Below the pieces are notes generated by a model, which saw only the letters and a program-made list of their open reading frames with translations, searched no databases and was not told the origin of the DNA. A stretch of DNA of 64,000 nt from Methylotenera sp. GTDB taxonomy: Bacteria > Pseudomonadota > Gammaproteobacteria > Burkholderiales > Methylophilaceae. Both the position numbers and the translations under genes were made by a program. Positions within the stretch are counted from its first letter, which is position 1. Each line of letters begins with the position of its first letter. This document shows, one piece after another, positions 1-9,196 of this stretch. Where the stretch lies: assembly GCF_029945535.1 (NCBI RefSeq), contig NZ_JAQSCU010000018.1, positions 243,340-307,339 of the forward strand, read 5' to 3'.

Positions 1-541
1 ATTTTTCATCACTGACTTTGCTATCAGCGGCCGCAACCATAGCGTCGACTAAGTCTAGCTTCAAAATTTCGCCCTGCCAGTTCACTTTACCAGCCTCCAT
101 TGGGCCACCTGAAACAAATACCACAGGAATATTCAAACGTAGCGCTGCCATCAACATGCCGGGCGTGATTTTGTCACAGTTTGAAATACACACTAGCGCA
201 TCCGCACAGTGCGCATTCACCATGTATTCGACTGAATCGGCAATCAAATCACGACTTGGCAAGCTATACAACATACCGCCGTGACCCATCGCAATACCAT
301 CATCTACGGCAATGGTGTTGAACTCTTTTGCCACGCCGCCTGCACGCTCAATTTCACGCGCAACTAATTGACCTAAATCTTTAAGGTGAACGTGACCCGG
401 AACAAACTGCGTAAATGAGTTACAAACTGCGATAATAGGTTTATCAAAATCGCCATCTTTCATGCCAGTAGCACGCCACAAAGCGCGTGCACCCGCCATG
501 TTGCGGCCGTGAGTAGTGGTTCGAGAGCGATAAACTGGCAT
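1..541 (-). CDS. ilvD: Dihydroxy-acid dehydratase, N-terminal part (cut by window edge)
   Basis: Dehydrates 2,3-dihydroxy-isovalerate and -methylvalerate to 2-oxo acids in cytosolic branched-chain amino acid synthesis. The 180 residues visible start [20 protein letters not shown] and stay colinear with the start of IlvD. The metal-site segment [13 protein letters not shown] (around Asp81) and the [11 protein letters not shown] segment carrying the Fe-S cysteine and the Mg-binding lysine are present. The ATG at 541 gives the canonical family start. The C-terminal two thirds lie outside the window, so intactness cannot be judged. About 80 bases separate its start from the end of the upstream GGDEF-EAL gene on the same strand. 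Confidence 0.97.
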   Translation of the reverse strand, partial: MPVYRSRTTTHGRNMAGARALWRATGMKDGDFDKPIIAVCNSFTQFVPGHVHLKDLGQLVAREIERAGGVAKEFNTIAVDDGIAMGHGGMLYSLPSRDLIADSVEYMVNAHCADALVCISNCDKITPGMLMAALRLNIPVVFVSGGPMEAGKVNWQGEILKLDLVDAMVAAADSKVSDEK

Positions 542-624
542 AAGTAAAATCCGTAAAATAATAAGTACTATATATAAAGTGTAATTTTAGACCAGATGGC
601 GAAACTAGAGCGGATTAAATATGT

Positions 625-3123
625 TTATTTTTTGAGCATCAACATCAAATTATCTAAACCTACAGACTTGCTAAACAAAAATCCTTGAGCATATTGGCAG
701 CCGTAGCTTTGCAGTAAGCTTGCTTGCGCTTCAGTTTCCACACCTTCTGCAACCAACTCTTTACCCAAACTTTGCACCATGGCGACAATGGCCTTTACCA
801 GCAATGCATGACTGCCATTAGTGGTAATTTCATTAATAAAAGAACGATCTATTTTGACCTGATGAATTGGAAATTTGTTCAAATATGCTAAGGCTGAATA
901 GCCCGTACCAAAATCATCAATAGAAACTCTGATGCCAATTTCATCAAAAGCATCTAGCACCCGATGCACTTCGTAAGCATCCTGCAAGAGCAATCCTTCG
1001 GTGATTTCAAATTTGATCCAAGAGGGATTGCATTTTGTTTTATCTATTAAAGACTTGATTCGTTGCAAAAAGTTAAGTTCAACAAATTGCCTAGAAGAAA
1101 GATTAATAGAAACTGAAATGACTTCTGTACCGGCATTTGCACTGGCCTCGTTAATGATTTTTGCCGCAACAAATCCTTGCTTAATGACCCACAGCCCAAT
1201 TTCTACTATGAGTCCAGACTCTTCCGCCACCTGAATAAAAGACGCAGGAGAAACTTCGCCTAACACGGCACTCGTCCAACGGCACAAGGCCTCTACACCA
1301 ATAAAGCGCTTAGTTTGCAAGTCAACAATCGGCTGAAACTCTAGATACATCTCATCATTAGCTAGCGCATATCGCAATGCTGTTTCAATTTCCAATCGAT
1401 ACCTCATATCCTCCGTTAATACGGGCGAATAGAGTTGGCAGTTATTTCTACCCTTTTGTTTGGCCGAGTACATCGCTGAATCGGCATACTTAATCAAGTC
1501 ATCGACGTCATGACTGTCTTTGGGGTAACAGGCAACGCCGATACTTGCAGAGACGAAATAACCAGCGCCCGCAATATAATATGGCTTCACAACTTGCTCT
1601 AACAAACTCGCAGATTTAGCGACTAGCTCTTCGGTGCTTTTGTAGCCATTAATCAGTATGGCAAATTCGTCGCCACCCATACGTGCAAAGAAATAGCTAT
1701 CATCTGTATTTTGTTTAATGCGATCAGCCACGCCTACCAATAACTTATCGCCCACTGCATGCCCCATGGTGTCGTTAATGGTTTTAAAGTGGTCTAAATC
1801 CATGATGAGTACAGCAAATGCAGCCTGATTCTGCTCAGCTCGCTCAATGGCTTTGTTTAAGGCTTGATTTAGAAACCTGCGATTCGGCAAGTCGGTCAGT
1901 GCATCATGAAATGCCAAATGCTCAATGGTCTGTCTATATTCTGCATTCTCAGTAATGTCTGTGGCTATCATTAGCGTACCAGTCACATTATGGTTTTCAT
2001 CGTACTCTGGAATAAGCTTCACTTGGTGTACAGAAAACACTTCACCATGCCTAGTGTGCATTTCAAACGTCTGATTTTTTTGAGTTTGCATCACCTTTTT
2101 TAATTTCTCAGCAAGCTCCTTGCCTGAGATATTAACAATATATGGACTCCATTCCTCTTCAGGCGTTTTAAATAGATAATCCTTATCTGAAACTCCATAT
2201 TGCTCATCACAATGTACGCTAATGAAAACACGCTTACAGTCTAAGTCATACCGCACAATGGTAATTGGTAGGTTTTTTACCAGTGTCATGTAATCTTGCT
2301 GACGCTTGGCCACTTGCGCCTGTAGATATTGCTCTTTAGTAATGTCACGTGCAAAACCAACCGTGCCAATCACCTCATCATTTACAACTACGCAAGACTT
2401 AAAGGTTTCAGCCCAGTGTGTTTCGCCATTAGTTTTTACAATAGGCTCTACATGTGTTTTACAAACACCTGTTTGCATCACTTCTTTATCACCTTCAACA
2501 TAGCTATTAGCCGCCTCTGCCGAGAAATAATCGTAGTCCGTTTTGCCTTCAAGATCATGCACAGAAAGCTGCTTAGCCACCTTAGCAAAAGCATCGTTAC
2601 AGGCTAGAAAACGACTCTCTTTATCTTTCATCCACACCATAAATGGAAAGGTATCTAACAAGGCACGTAAATAATACTCACGCCTTCTGATTTCTTGATT
2701 TTCAATTTGTTTATGAAAGCCATGGTCTCGACCTATGGCAATTACACCCAAGACCTGATCTTGCTCATCAATAATTGGGGCTATATGTAATAAATCATAG
2801 ACATTATATTGTGTGCTTGGACCTTCACACTCAAAGACAAAAGTAGTAGTAGCGCGCATGTCCATCGCACGCTTCATTTGCACATTCACTTCTTGACTCA
2901 CACTATTCCATGCCGCTTCAGCTTGGGTGTTAACATAAGCAGCATCTAAAGCCTGTAGCGCGGGATTTTTGTATACTTGCTTACCATGTGTATCGATAAT
3001 ACAAATATTGTCTTGTGCTAGCTGAAAAAGTCTTTCGCATAAGCTTATATAAGCCGCCAAGCCTTTATCCACCTTTAGATTTATCAACTCTGATGTGTTG
3101 ACGTAAGCATTTGATGCTGACAT
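625..3123 (-). CDS. PAS-PAS-PAS-GGDEF-EAL cyclic-di-GMP signalling protein
   Basis: Predicted cytosolic protein that makes and/or degrades cyclic di-GMP in response to signals sensed by PAS domains. From the N-terminus I see three PAS-like segments (about residues 30-140, 150-265 and 280-395), a GGDEF domain (motif RMGGDEF near residue 485) and an EAL domain (motif GVEALCRW near 611). The EAL catalytic set looks complete: SINLSSRQF, EITEG, DDFGTGYS, VKIDRSF, VAEGVET and QGFLFS. The GGDEF domain has DDSY where the RxxD inhibitory site normally lies, so product feedback at that site is unlikely. No transmembrane segment is evident. ATG 3123 has a GGGA element at good spacing; the in-frame ATG at 3147 has none. 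Ligand unknown. Confidence 0.93.
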   Translation of the reverse strand: MSASNAYVNTSELINLKVDKGLAAYISLCERLFQLAQDNICIIDTHGKQVYKNPALQALDAAYVNTQAEAAWNSVSQEVNVQMKRAMDMRATTTFVFECEGPSTQYNVYDLLHIAPIIDEQDQVLGVIAIGRDHGFHKQIENQEIRRREYYLRALLDTFPFMVWMKDKESRFLACNDAFAKVAKQLSVHDLEGKTDYDYFSAEAANSYVEGDKEVMQTGVCKTHVEPIVKTNGETHWAETFKSCVVVNDEVIGTVGFARDITKEQYLQAQVAKRQQDYMTLVKNLPITIVRYDLDCKRVFISVHCDEQYGVSDKDYLFKTPEEEWSPYIVNISGKELAEKLKKVMQTQKNQTFEMHTRHGEVFSVHQVKLIPEYDENHNVTGTLMIATDITENAEYRQTIEHLAFHDALTDLPNRRFLNQALNKAIERAEQNQAAFAVLIMDLDHFKTINDTMGHAVGDKLLVGVADRIKQNTDDSYFFARMGGDEFAILINGYKSTEELVAKSASLLEQVVKPYYIAGAGYFVSASIGVACYPKDSHDVDDLIKYADSAMYSAKQKGRNNCQLYSPVLTEDMRYRLEIETALRYALANDEMYLEFQPIVDLQTKRFIGVEALCRWTSAVLGEVSPASFIQVAEESGLIVEIGLWVIKQGFVAAKIINEASANAGTEVISVSINLSSRQFVELNFLQRIKSLIDKTKCNPSWIKFEITEGLLLQDAYEVHRVLDAFDEIGIRVSIDDFGTGYSALAYLNKFPIHQVKIDRSFINEITTNGSHALLVKAIVAMVQSLGKELVAEGVETEAQASLLQSYGCQYAQGFLFSKSVGLDNLMLMLKK

Positions 3124-3397
3124 AAATATCCCAGACAAAAATTGCATCTAATGAGTTAAGTTCAATTAAACCGACTAATTAAAATTGGTTGTGATTGATA
3201 TTCATAATATTTGAACTATACGCCAAGTTTATGGACTTTGACTATGTCAATTAAAAGCACAATATAGGTAGCGGGCGTGCTAACAAATCTGCACTAAAAA
3301 ATCGGCTAAATATCATTACAATTTAATTACCTTTATTTAAACCTTTAAGTATTAAAACTTAGGTAAAATTCAGTCTTTACTTAATTGCGCCTCTCTC

Positions 3398-4183
3398 ATG
3401 TTCGTTCACCCTAGTTTTGATCCGATAGCAATTCATCTTGGTAAGTTTGGTATTCACTGGTACGGTCTAATGTACTTAGTTGGATTCTTAGCATTTTTAG
3501 GCCTAGGTAAATGGCAAATTAATCACAGAAAATGGCATGGCTGGACTATTGCTATGCTGGACGACGCTTTGTTTTTTGGAGCATTAGGTGTGATTCTAGG
3601 TGGCCGTCTAGGCTACGTTCTATTTTACCAATTCAGTTATTTTATCCATCATCCATTAGAGATTTTTGCCGTATGGCAAGGTGGCATGAGCTTTCATGGC
3701 GGCTTCTTAGGCGTGTTAGTCGCAATGTGGTTATTTGCGCATAAATATCAACTCAAATGGCTGAACATCATGGATTTTGTAGCACCACTGGTGCCGATTG
3801 GTTTGGGTGCTGGACGTATGGGTAACTTCATCAATGGCGAGCTTTGGGGTCGTGTCACCAATGCACAATGGGGTATGGTGTTTCCTAAAGTGGATAATCT
3901 ATTGCGTCACCCTTCGCAGCTTTATGAGTTTGGTCTTGAAGGTATCGTGTTGTTCTCAGCGCTTTGGATATACTCTTCAAAACCGCGTGAAACTGGTGCG
4001 GTTTCGGCTCTATTCTTAATTGGTTACGGCAGTTTTAGGTTTTTAGCTGAATATACCCGCGAGCCGGATGCCTACTTAGGTCTACTATCTATGGGCTTTA
4101 GCATGGGGCAATGGCTAAGTTTGCCTATGATACTGCTTGGTATCTGGATGTGGTTTCAGGCGCAAAAACAACGCTTTAATTAA
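3398..4183 (+). CDS. lgt: Prolipoprotein diacylglyceryl transferase
   Basis: Inner-membrane enzyme that moves diacylglycerol from phosphatidylglycerol to the lipobox cysteine of prolipoproteins, the first step of lipoprotein maturation. The 261-residue product is highly hydrophobic with about seven membrane segments. It carries the family signature [14 protein letters not shown] (about residues 141-154) and the SFHGGFLG segment with the essential histidine. Length is normal. The ATG at 3398 gives the usual family N-terminus but has no obvious Shine-Dalgarno sequence. It is transcribed divergently from the GGDEF-EAL gene across a 270-base gap in which I find no convincing promoter. Confidence 0.97.
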   Translation: MFVHPSFDPIAIHLGKFGIHWYGLMYLVGFLAFLGLGKWQINHRKWHGWTIAMLDDALFFGALGVILGGRLGYVLFYQFSYFIHHPLEIFAVWQGGMSFHGGFLGVLVAMWLFAHKYQLKWLNIMDFVAPLVPIGLGAGRMGNFINGELWGRVTNAQWGMVFPKVDNLLRHPSQLYEFGLEGIVLFSALWIYSSKPRETGAVSALFLIGYGSFRFLAEYTREPDAYLGLLSMGFSMGQWLSLPMILLGIWMWFQAQKQRFN

Positions 4184-4187
4184 TATA

Positions 4188-4237
4188 TTTAATCGCTTGG
4201 TGATGTCTATGATGAAAATCGAAACCAAGCGATTAAA
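4188..4237 (+). terminator. Long inverted repeat behind lgt (14-bp stem, 22-base loop)
   Basis: The arms 4188-4201 (TTTAATCGCTTGGT) and 4224-4237 (ACCAAGCGATTAAA) are perfect complements just after the lgt stop codon. There is no T-run after the stem, so it is not a textbook intrinsic terminator. It may protect or process the 3' end, or act as a weak terminator. Confidence 0.45.
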
Positions 4238-4405
4238 ATCCAACACCTCAATCTAGCACTTCAACTGCACAGCCTAATTTTCACGCCTCACCTCAAATTA
4301 ATACTATTTATAAATCAATAGCTTAATTTTACTCATTTCCTGCCGTAAAGATGGTATGTACTTTGCATATTGAATAATGTACGTGACCATTTGAGGTGAA
4401 TGAAA

Positions 4406-4606
4406 ATGAAAAACTTATTTGAAGTAATGTTTAAAAGAGACTCTGGATTTATTGAGTTCAAAGCTGAATTTCAGCCTTTGTACGTCAATTCACCTAGCAT
4501 TTTGAATACTGCAGATGATGCAGAACATGAATTTGAAAAGACTTCTTTATCTAGCGAAACACAGCAAGACGAGATGCAAATTGATAATATTTACAGCAGT
4601 TTTTAG
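4406..4606 (+). CDS. Small acidic orphan protein
   Basis: A 66-residue product starting MKNLFEVMFKRDSGFIEF, rich in Asp, Glu and Ser in its second half and without membrane segments, cysteines or recognisable motifs. I do not recognise a family. A GAGG element at 4393-4396 lies nine bases before the ATG at 4406 and only three bases before the alternative ATG at 4400, so 4406 is chosen. The good ribosome site and the codon use of the ORF favour a real gene. It stands alone between lgt and a convergent operon. Confidence 0.55.
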   Translation: MKNLFEVMFKRDSGFIEFKAEFQPLYVNSPSILNTADDAEHEFEKTSLSSETQQDEMQIDNIYSSF

Positions 4607-4635
4607 CTCGCTGCTATTGGTGCTATGGCGTCAAA

Positions 4636-4902
4636 CTATCGGTGCAACTTGTTGTGCTGTTTTGATTGATGCCGATTAACCTCAGCGGTTCGCAGCATTG
4701 CATGCTTGGTTTTTTGACCATGCGTACGTTCACGCCAAAGCTTGAAAGAGCTAAGCTTTAAATTGGCGCGCATCACTTTAATCACGCCATCTTGATTTAG
4801 CCCAAATTGCGCTTCAATCGCCTCAAAGGCGGTTCTGTCTTCCCAAGCCATTTCTATGATGCGCGAAATGTCAGCTTCACTAAAATCAGCACTTAACAAC
4901 AA
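4636..4902 (-). CDS. DUF2805 / TIGR03643 family protein
   Basis: Small protein of unknown function, 88 residues. The core WEDRTAFEAIEAQFGL, then the conserved KVMRANLK-SSFKLWRERT stretch and the basic GQKTKH tail match the DUF2805 (TIGR03643) family; the first part resembles a helix-turn-helix. No ATG precedes the conserved core. Translation probably begins at TTG 4902 (or TTG 4899), overlapping the last codons of ybdD by about ten bases, with AGGG upstream. That arrangement suggests translational coupling to the cstA-ybdD transcript. Any link to pyruvate or peptide uptake is inferred only from position. Confidence 0.8.
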   Translation of the reverse strand: MLLSADFSEADISRIIEMAWEDRTAFEAIEAQFGLNQDGVIKVMRANLKLSSFKLWRERTHGQKTKHAMLRTAEVNRHQSKQHNKLHR

Positions 4903-5096
4903 CGTTTAATCCCTTTCCATTTTTTATCTTGCCACTCTTTAAAAAAAGCTTCTCGTGAAAGCGGGATAAGCGCTTCTTCAGCTAAGCCCTCTTGGTTAGT
5001 ATGATTATCAGCAAAATGCTTTAAATATTGCTCATAAGCATCATCGCCTGTTAGGCGACGGACGTAGCGCCAAAAAGCTTTTAATTTTTCGAGCAT
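4893..5096 (-). CDS. ybdD: YbdD/YjiX family small protein
   Basis: A 67-residue cytosolic protein of the DUF466 family, normally encoded directly behind cstA or btsT genes. The conserved pattern is visible: GDDAYEQYLKH near the start, a PLSREAFFKEWQDKKW segment, and the terminal cysteine pair RCC. Members of the family are thought to help CstA/BtsT-type transporters, but the molecular role is not established. It begins 13 bases after the cstA stop, with GAGAG ahead of ATG 5096, so the two genes surely share a transcript. Confidence 0.9.
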   Translation of the reverse strand: MLEKLKAFWRYVRRLTGDDAYEQYLKHFADNHTNQEGLAEEALIPLSREAFFKEWQDKKWKGIKRCC

Positions 5097-5109
5097 ATTA
5101 ATCTCTCAC

Positions 5110-7167
5110 TCAACTCTCTACTAAACGACTTGGCTCGCGTGCCACTTCTGTGATTGGCAACACTGGCTTACCTAGCATGTACTTATAAGTCACATAGAGC
5201 ATGTCAATAATCACCACCCATAGCACGGCAACAAAAAACATCGTCAAATACGCATCTAGCTGCTGGTTGAATATCAGCTGAGGCGCAACTGCTGCCTTTT
5301 CTGGCGGTAGCACACCTGCTGCCAGCTTAGCCGCCAAATCATTTGCCGCAGCAAGAAAGCCTACACGCACATCATCACTGAATATCTTTTGCCATGCAGC
5401 AGTGCTGGTCACAATCACTAACCACACCAAGGGTAGACCTGTAATCCAAACATATTTTGATTTGCCAGACTTAACTAAAATCCCTGTTGCTACACATAAG
5501 GCAATGGCAGCGAGCATTTGGTTCGCAATGCCGAATAGTGGCCACAAAATATTTACGCCGCCATTAGGATCGATCACGCCGATATATAAGAAATAACCCC
5601 ACCCAGCCACCACTAGCGCACTGGTGAAAATAACAGAAGGCATCCAAGAAGTGCGGCCCATTTTTGGCCAAATATTACCGAGCATATCTTGCAACATAAA
5701 GCGCCCAACGCGAGTCCCTGCGTCTAGCGTGGTGAGAATAAAAATCGCCTCAAACATAATGGCAAAGTGATACCACAGCGCCAGCATGCTTTTACCAAAA
5801 GCATTGCCAAAAATACTTGCCATACCAACCGCCAAGCTTGGTGCGCCACCAGTACGGGCGAACAAGCTGCTTTCACCCATGTCTTTAGCGAGCTGATTCA
5901 TTTGCTCTACACTCACGGCAAACCCCCAACTATTGATTTTTGCAACCGCATCAATCGCCTCTTTACCCACCACACCAGCAGGGCTGTTAATGGCAAAGAA
6001 TACGCCAGGCTCTAGCACGGTAGCGGCTATCATCGCCATAATAGCGACAAAGCTTTCTAGCAACATGGCGCCATAACCTATCATCCGAATATCGCGCTCA
6101 TTGGCTAAAAGCTTAGGTGTAGTACCCGATGAAATCAGCGCATGAAAGCCAGAAATGGCGCCACAAGCAATGGTAATAAACACAAATGGAAATAGTTTGC
6201 CGCCGAATATTGGCCCTGACCCATCAGTAAATTGCGTCAGCGCAGGCATGTGAATGTGCGGTTGCAAAATGATAATCGCAACAGCCAACAAAGTGACCGT
6301 GCCTAGTTTCACAAAAGTTGATAAATAATCACGTGGTGCAAGCAGCAGCCACACAGGCATGACTGCCGCAGCGAAACCGTAAGCAATAATCACCCAAGCG
6401 AGCGTTAAACCTTCGTGATCAAACAAGCCACGCAAAGATTCGTTATGCTCTATCCAACCGCCACCAGCCACTGCTAATAGCAGCAAGATAACGCCCAATG
6501 TCGAAGCCTCCAACACCCTACCTGGGCGGAAGTTACGCATATAAAAACCAACTATCATCGCGATTGGAATAGTTGCTGCCACTGTGGAAGTCGCCCAAGG
6601 GCTATGCTTCATGGCGTTTACGACCACTAGACCCAATACGGCAATCAGAATAATCATAATCAAAAATGTGCCGATAAGCGCTGCAGCACCACCGATCGGA
6701 CCAATTTCATCACGCGCCATTTGCCCCAAGCTGCGCGCATTACGGCGAGTTGAGAAAAATAGCGTGACCATATCTTGCACAGCCCCACCTAACACTGCGC
6801 CGATTAAAATCCATAACGTACCGGGTAAATAACCAAATTGCGCGGCTAATGTTGGACCAACCAAAGGTCCAGGCCCTGCAATGGCGGCAAAGTGGTGCCC
6901 AAATACCACCCATTTATTAGTTGGAATAAAGTCTCGACCATTATCCAAGCGTTCCGCTGGCGTGGCACGTGTTTCGTCTATCACCAATACGGTGGCAGCA
7001 ATCCAAGCGGCATAGAATCGATAAGCAATCGCGTAAATACATAGTGCCGCTGTAATAAACCACATTGCGCTGATGCTTTCACCACGATTAAGCGCAATAG
7101 CACTCACCGCGGAAACGCCTAAAACCAGCACTGCGATCCAGATAATTATTTTGAAATTTTTGTGCAT
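5110..7167 (-). CDS. cstA: Carbon starvation protein CstA (pyruvate/peptide transporter)
   Basis: Large inner-membrane transporter of 685 residues with some 16-18 hydrophobic segments. The CstA core is recognised by FGHHFAAIAGPGPLVGPTLA (about residues 89-108), GGAVQDMVTLF and the conserved GAISGFHALISSGTTPK region, followed by the C-terminal CstA domain. Relatives import peptides or, as shown for E. coli CstA and BtsT, pyruvate. A methylotroph may use it to recover excreted pyruvate; that is inference. It is the first gene of a cstA-ybdD-DUF2805 operon and is divergent from the ABC exporter gene. Confidence 0.95.
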   Translation of the reverse strand: MHKNFKIIIWIAVLVLGVSAVSAIALNRGESISAMWFITAALCIYAIAYRFYAAWIAATVLVIDETRATPAERLDNGRDFIPTNKWVVFGHHFAAIAGPGPLVGPTLAAQFGYLPGTLWILIGAVLGGAVQDMVTLFFSTRRNARSLGQMARDEIGPIGGAAALIGTFLIMIILIAVLGLVVVNAMKHSPWATSTVAATIPIAMIVGFYMRNFRPGRVLEASTLGVILLLLAVAGGGWIEHNESLRGLFDHEGLTLAWVIIAYGFAAAVMPVWLLLAPRDYLSTFVKLGTVTLLAVAIIILQPHIHMPALTQFTDGSGPIFGGKLFPFVFITIACGAISGFHALISSGTTPKLLANERDIRMIGYGAMLLESFVAIMAMIAATVLEPGVFFAINSPAGVVGKEAIDAVAKINSWGFAVSVEQMNQLAKDMGESSLFARTGGAPSLAVGMASIFGNAFGKSMLALWYHFAIMFEAIFILTTLDAGTRVGRFMLQDMLGNIWPKMGRTSWMPSVIFTSALVVAGWGYFLYIGVIDPNGGVNILWPLFGIANQMLAAIALCVATGILVKSGKSKYVWITGLPLVWLVIVTSTAAWQKIFSDDVRVGFLAAANDLAAKLAAGVLPPEKAAVAPQLIFNQQLDAYLTMFFVAVLWVVIIDMLYVTYKYMLGKPVLPITEVAREPSRLVES

Positions 7168-7346
7168 AATAAATATTGAGTGACTATTTTAAGTAATTAG
7201 ATTCGTTAAGTATAAATCAGACCTGCGATCACGCTAAAAACTTTATTGGAAACTTTGTACTTGAGGTGTTGAATCACAATGAACCTAAATTGTTTTCGGT
7301 TGCCAGTTATACTGTCAATAATACAAATTTAACCGAACCGATAAGC

Positions 7347-9176
7347 ATGCAAGCTACCGATACAAACGCGCCAAAAAGTGAACTGTCTATTACATCAAAA
7401 TCCCCAGCCAAAAAGCTCTCCTCTTTAGGTAACCTTTGGCCATTTTTGTATCCATATCGTTCGCGCGTATTTTTAGCGTTTATACTGCTATGCCTAGGCT
7501 CTGCAACGTTGCTCTTAGTACCGCTGGCTTTCAGAGATTTAATCGACTTTGGTTTTGTGACAAAAGCGGCTTCTGCTACATCACATAAGGGACTGATAGG
7601 CGCATTAAGCTTAAATGGTCACTTTCTGGTGATGTTCGCGCTTGCCATATTTTGGGCGCTGATGATTGCATCGCGCTACTACACTGTGTCTTGGGTGGGC
7701 GAACGCGCTACGGCAGATTTACGTAGCGCCGTATATGCACGCGTCATGACGCAATCGCCACAGTTTTTTGAAACGACTCAAACCGGCGAAGTGCTTTCTC
7801 GCCTGACTGGCGACACTACTTTAATTCAAACGGTAGTAGGAAGCTCAATATCTATGGGCTTACGCAGTTTATTTCAGTTTATTGGTGGCATGGTGATGCT
7901 GGCTGTCACTAATTTGTATTTGTTTTCATTGAACATCGGTCTGATGTTATTGCTGATACTGCCGATTATTATTATTGGCCGTTCAGTTAAAAAACTATCG
8001 CGCGAATCGCAAGACCGTATTGCCGATAGTTCTGCGATGGCAGGTGAAATACTTAACGCCATGCCTACGGTGCAATCGTATACGCAAGAGCAACGCGAGA
8101 TTGCGCGCTTTAGTAAAAGTGCTGACATTAGCTTTACCACCGCGCTGAAAAGAGTTCGTGTACGTGCCATGCTGACGATGCTGATGGTCACCGCTGTATT
8201 AGGCACGATTATTTTTGTGCTTTGGATAGGCGCACGCCAAGTCAGTGCTGGCACAATGACCGGCGGAGAACTTGCTAGCTTTGTACTTTACGCGATGATG
8301 GTTGCCGGCGCAGTAGGCACAATGGCAGAAGTTTGGGGCGATGTGATGCGCGCAGCTGGTGCTACCGAGCGCTTACTTGAGCTTCTGCATGCGGAAGTTT
8401 CAATTAAAGAGCCAACAAATGCACAAAATCTTATCAACCCCACTAACGCTGCGATTGAATTCAAAAATATCGTGTTTTATTACCCATCGCGTCCGCAAAT
8501 CGCTGCTTTAGATAATGTTTCATTAAGTATTGTCGCCGGCGAAACCATTGCATTAGTTGGCCCTTCTGGCGCTGGAAAAACCACCTTGTTTCAATGCTTG
8601 CTCAGATTCTATGAAATCAACGCAGGTCAAATCACCATCAACGGACAAAATATAGATTCGCTTAGCTTAAATAGCTTACGCAGCAATATCGCCATTGTGC
8701 CGCAAGACGCAGTGATATTCTCAGCTAACGCGCTGGAAAACATTCGTTATGGTAAGCCTGATGCGACGGATGCTGAAGTGATTGCCGCAGCTAAAGCCGC
8801 CCAAGTAGACGAATTTGTGCATAAATTGCCAGATGGCTATCAAACCTTTTTAGGTGAGCGCGGCACTCGATTATCTGGCGGGCAACGCCAACGCATTGCC
8901 ATCGCTCGCGCAATCCTTAAAGATGCGCCAATCTTGCTATTAGACGAAGCCACAAGTGCGTTGGATGCAGAATCAGAAATACTTGTTCAGCAAGGCTTGA
9001 ATGCCGCGATGCAAGGGCGTACCACTTTGATGATTGCGCATCGATTAAGTACCGTGCAAAAAGCTAACAGAATTATCGTGCTAGAAAATGGGCGTATTGT
9101 AGAAATTGGCAGCCCCGCACAACTACGTGAGCAAGGCGGACTATATGCGAGGCTGGCAGCGCTGCAACTTGCTTAA
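7347..9176 (+). CDS. MsbA-type ABC exporter, fused permease and ATPase
   Basis: Half-transporter of 609 residues: six membrane segments (about residues 35-320) followed by a nucleotide-binding domain. I can read Walker A GPSGAGKTT (about 406), signature LSGGQRQR (about 509), Walker B ILLLDEATSALD (about 530-541) and the H-loop IAHRLST. The sequence resembles the MsbA-related permease/ATP-binding group (TIGR02204) of proteobacteria. Substrate unknown; lipids or drugs are typical for the class. An upstream GTG at 7266 would add 27 residues with no transporter character, so the first internal ATG (7347) is preferred, although neither start has a strong ribosome site. It ends 20 bases from a convergent gene. 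Confidence 0.92.
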   Translation: MQATDTNAPKSELSITSKSPAKKLSSLGNLWPFLYPYRSRVFLAFILLCLGSATLLLVPLAFRDLIDFGFVTKAASATSHKGLIGALSLNGHFLVMFALAIFWALMIASRYYTVSWVGERATADLRSAVYARVMTQSPQFFETTQTGEVLSRLTGDTTLIQTVVGSSISMGLRSLFQFIGGMVMLAVTNLYLFSLNIGLMLLLILPIIIIGRSVKKLSRESQDRIADSSAMAGEILNAMPTVQSYTQEQREIARFSKSADISFTTALKRVRVRAMLTMLMVTAVLGTIIFVLWIGARQVSAGTMTGGELASFVLYAMMVAGAVGTMAEVWGDVMRAAGATERLLELLHAEVSIKEPTNAQNLINPTNAAIEFKNIVFYYPSRPQIAALDNVSLSIVAGETIALVGPSGAGKTTLFQCLLRFYEINAGQITINGQNIDSLSLNSLRSNIAIVPQDAVIFSANALENIRYGKPDATDAEVIAAAKAAQVDEFVHKLPDGYQTFLGERGTRLSGGQRQRIAIARAILKDAPILLLDEATSALDAESEILVQQGLNAAMQGRTTLMIAHRLSTVQKANRIIVLENGRIVEIGSPAQLREQGGLYARLAALQLA

Positions 9177-9196
9177 TTCTAGCGTTCGCTAAACAG

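Noticed and set aside
7266-7346. N-terminal extension of the ABC exporter from GTG 7266
   Set aside because: The 27 added residues show no family similarity; the first ATG (7347) leaves a complete transporter.
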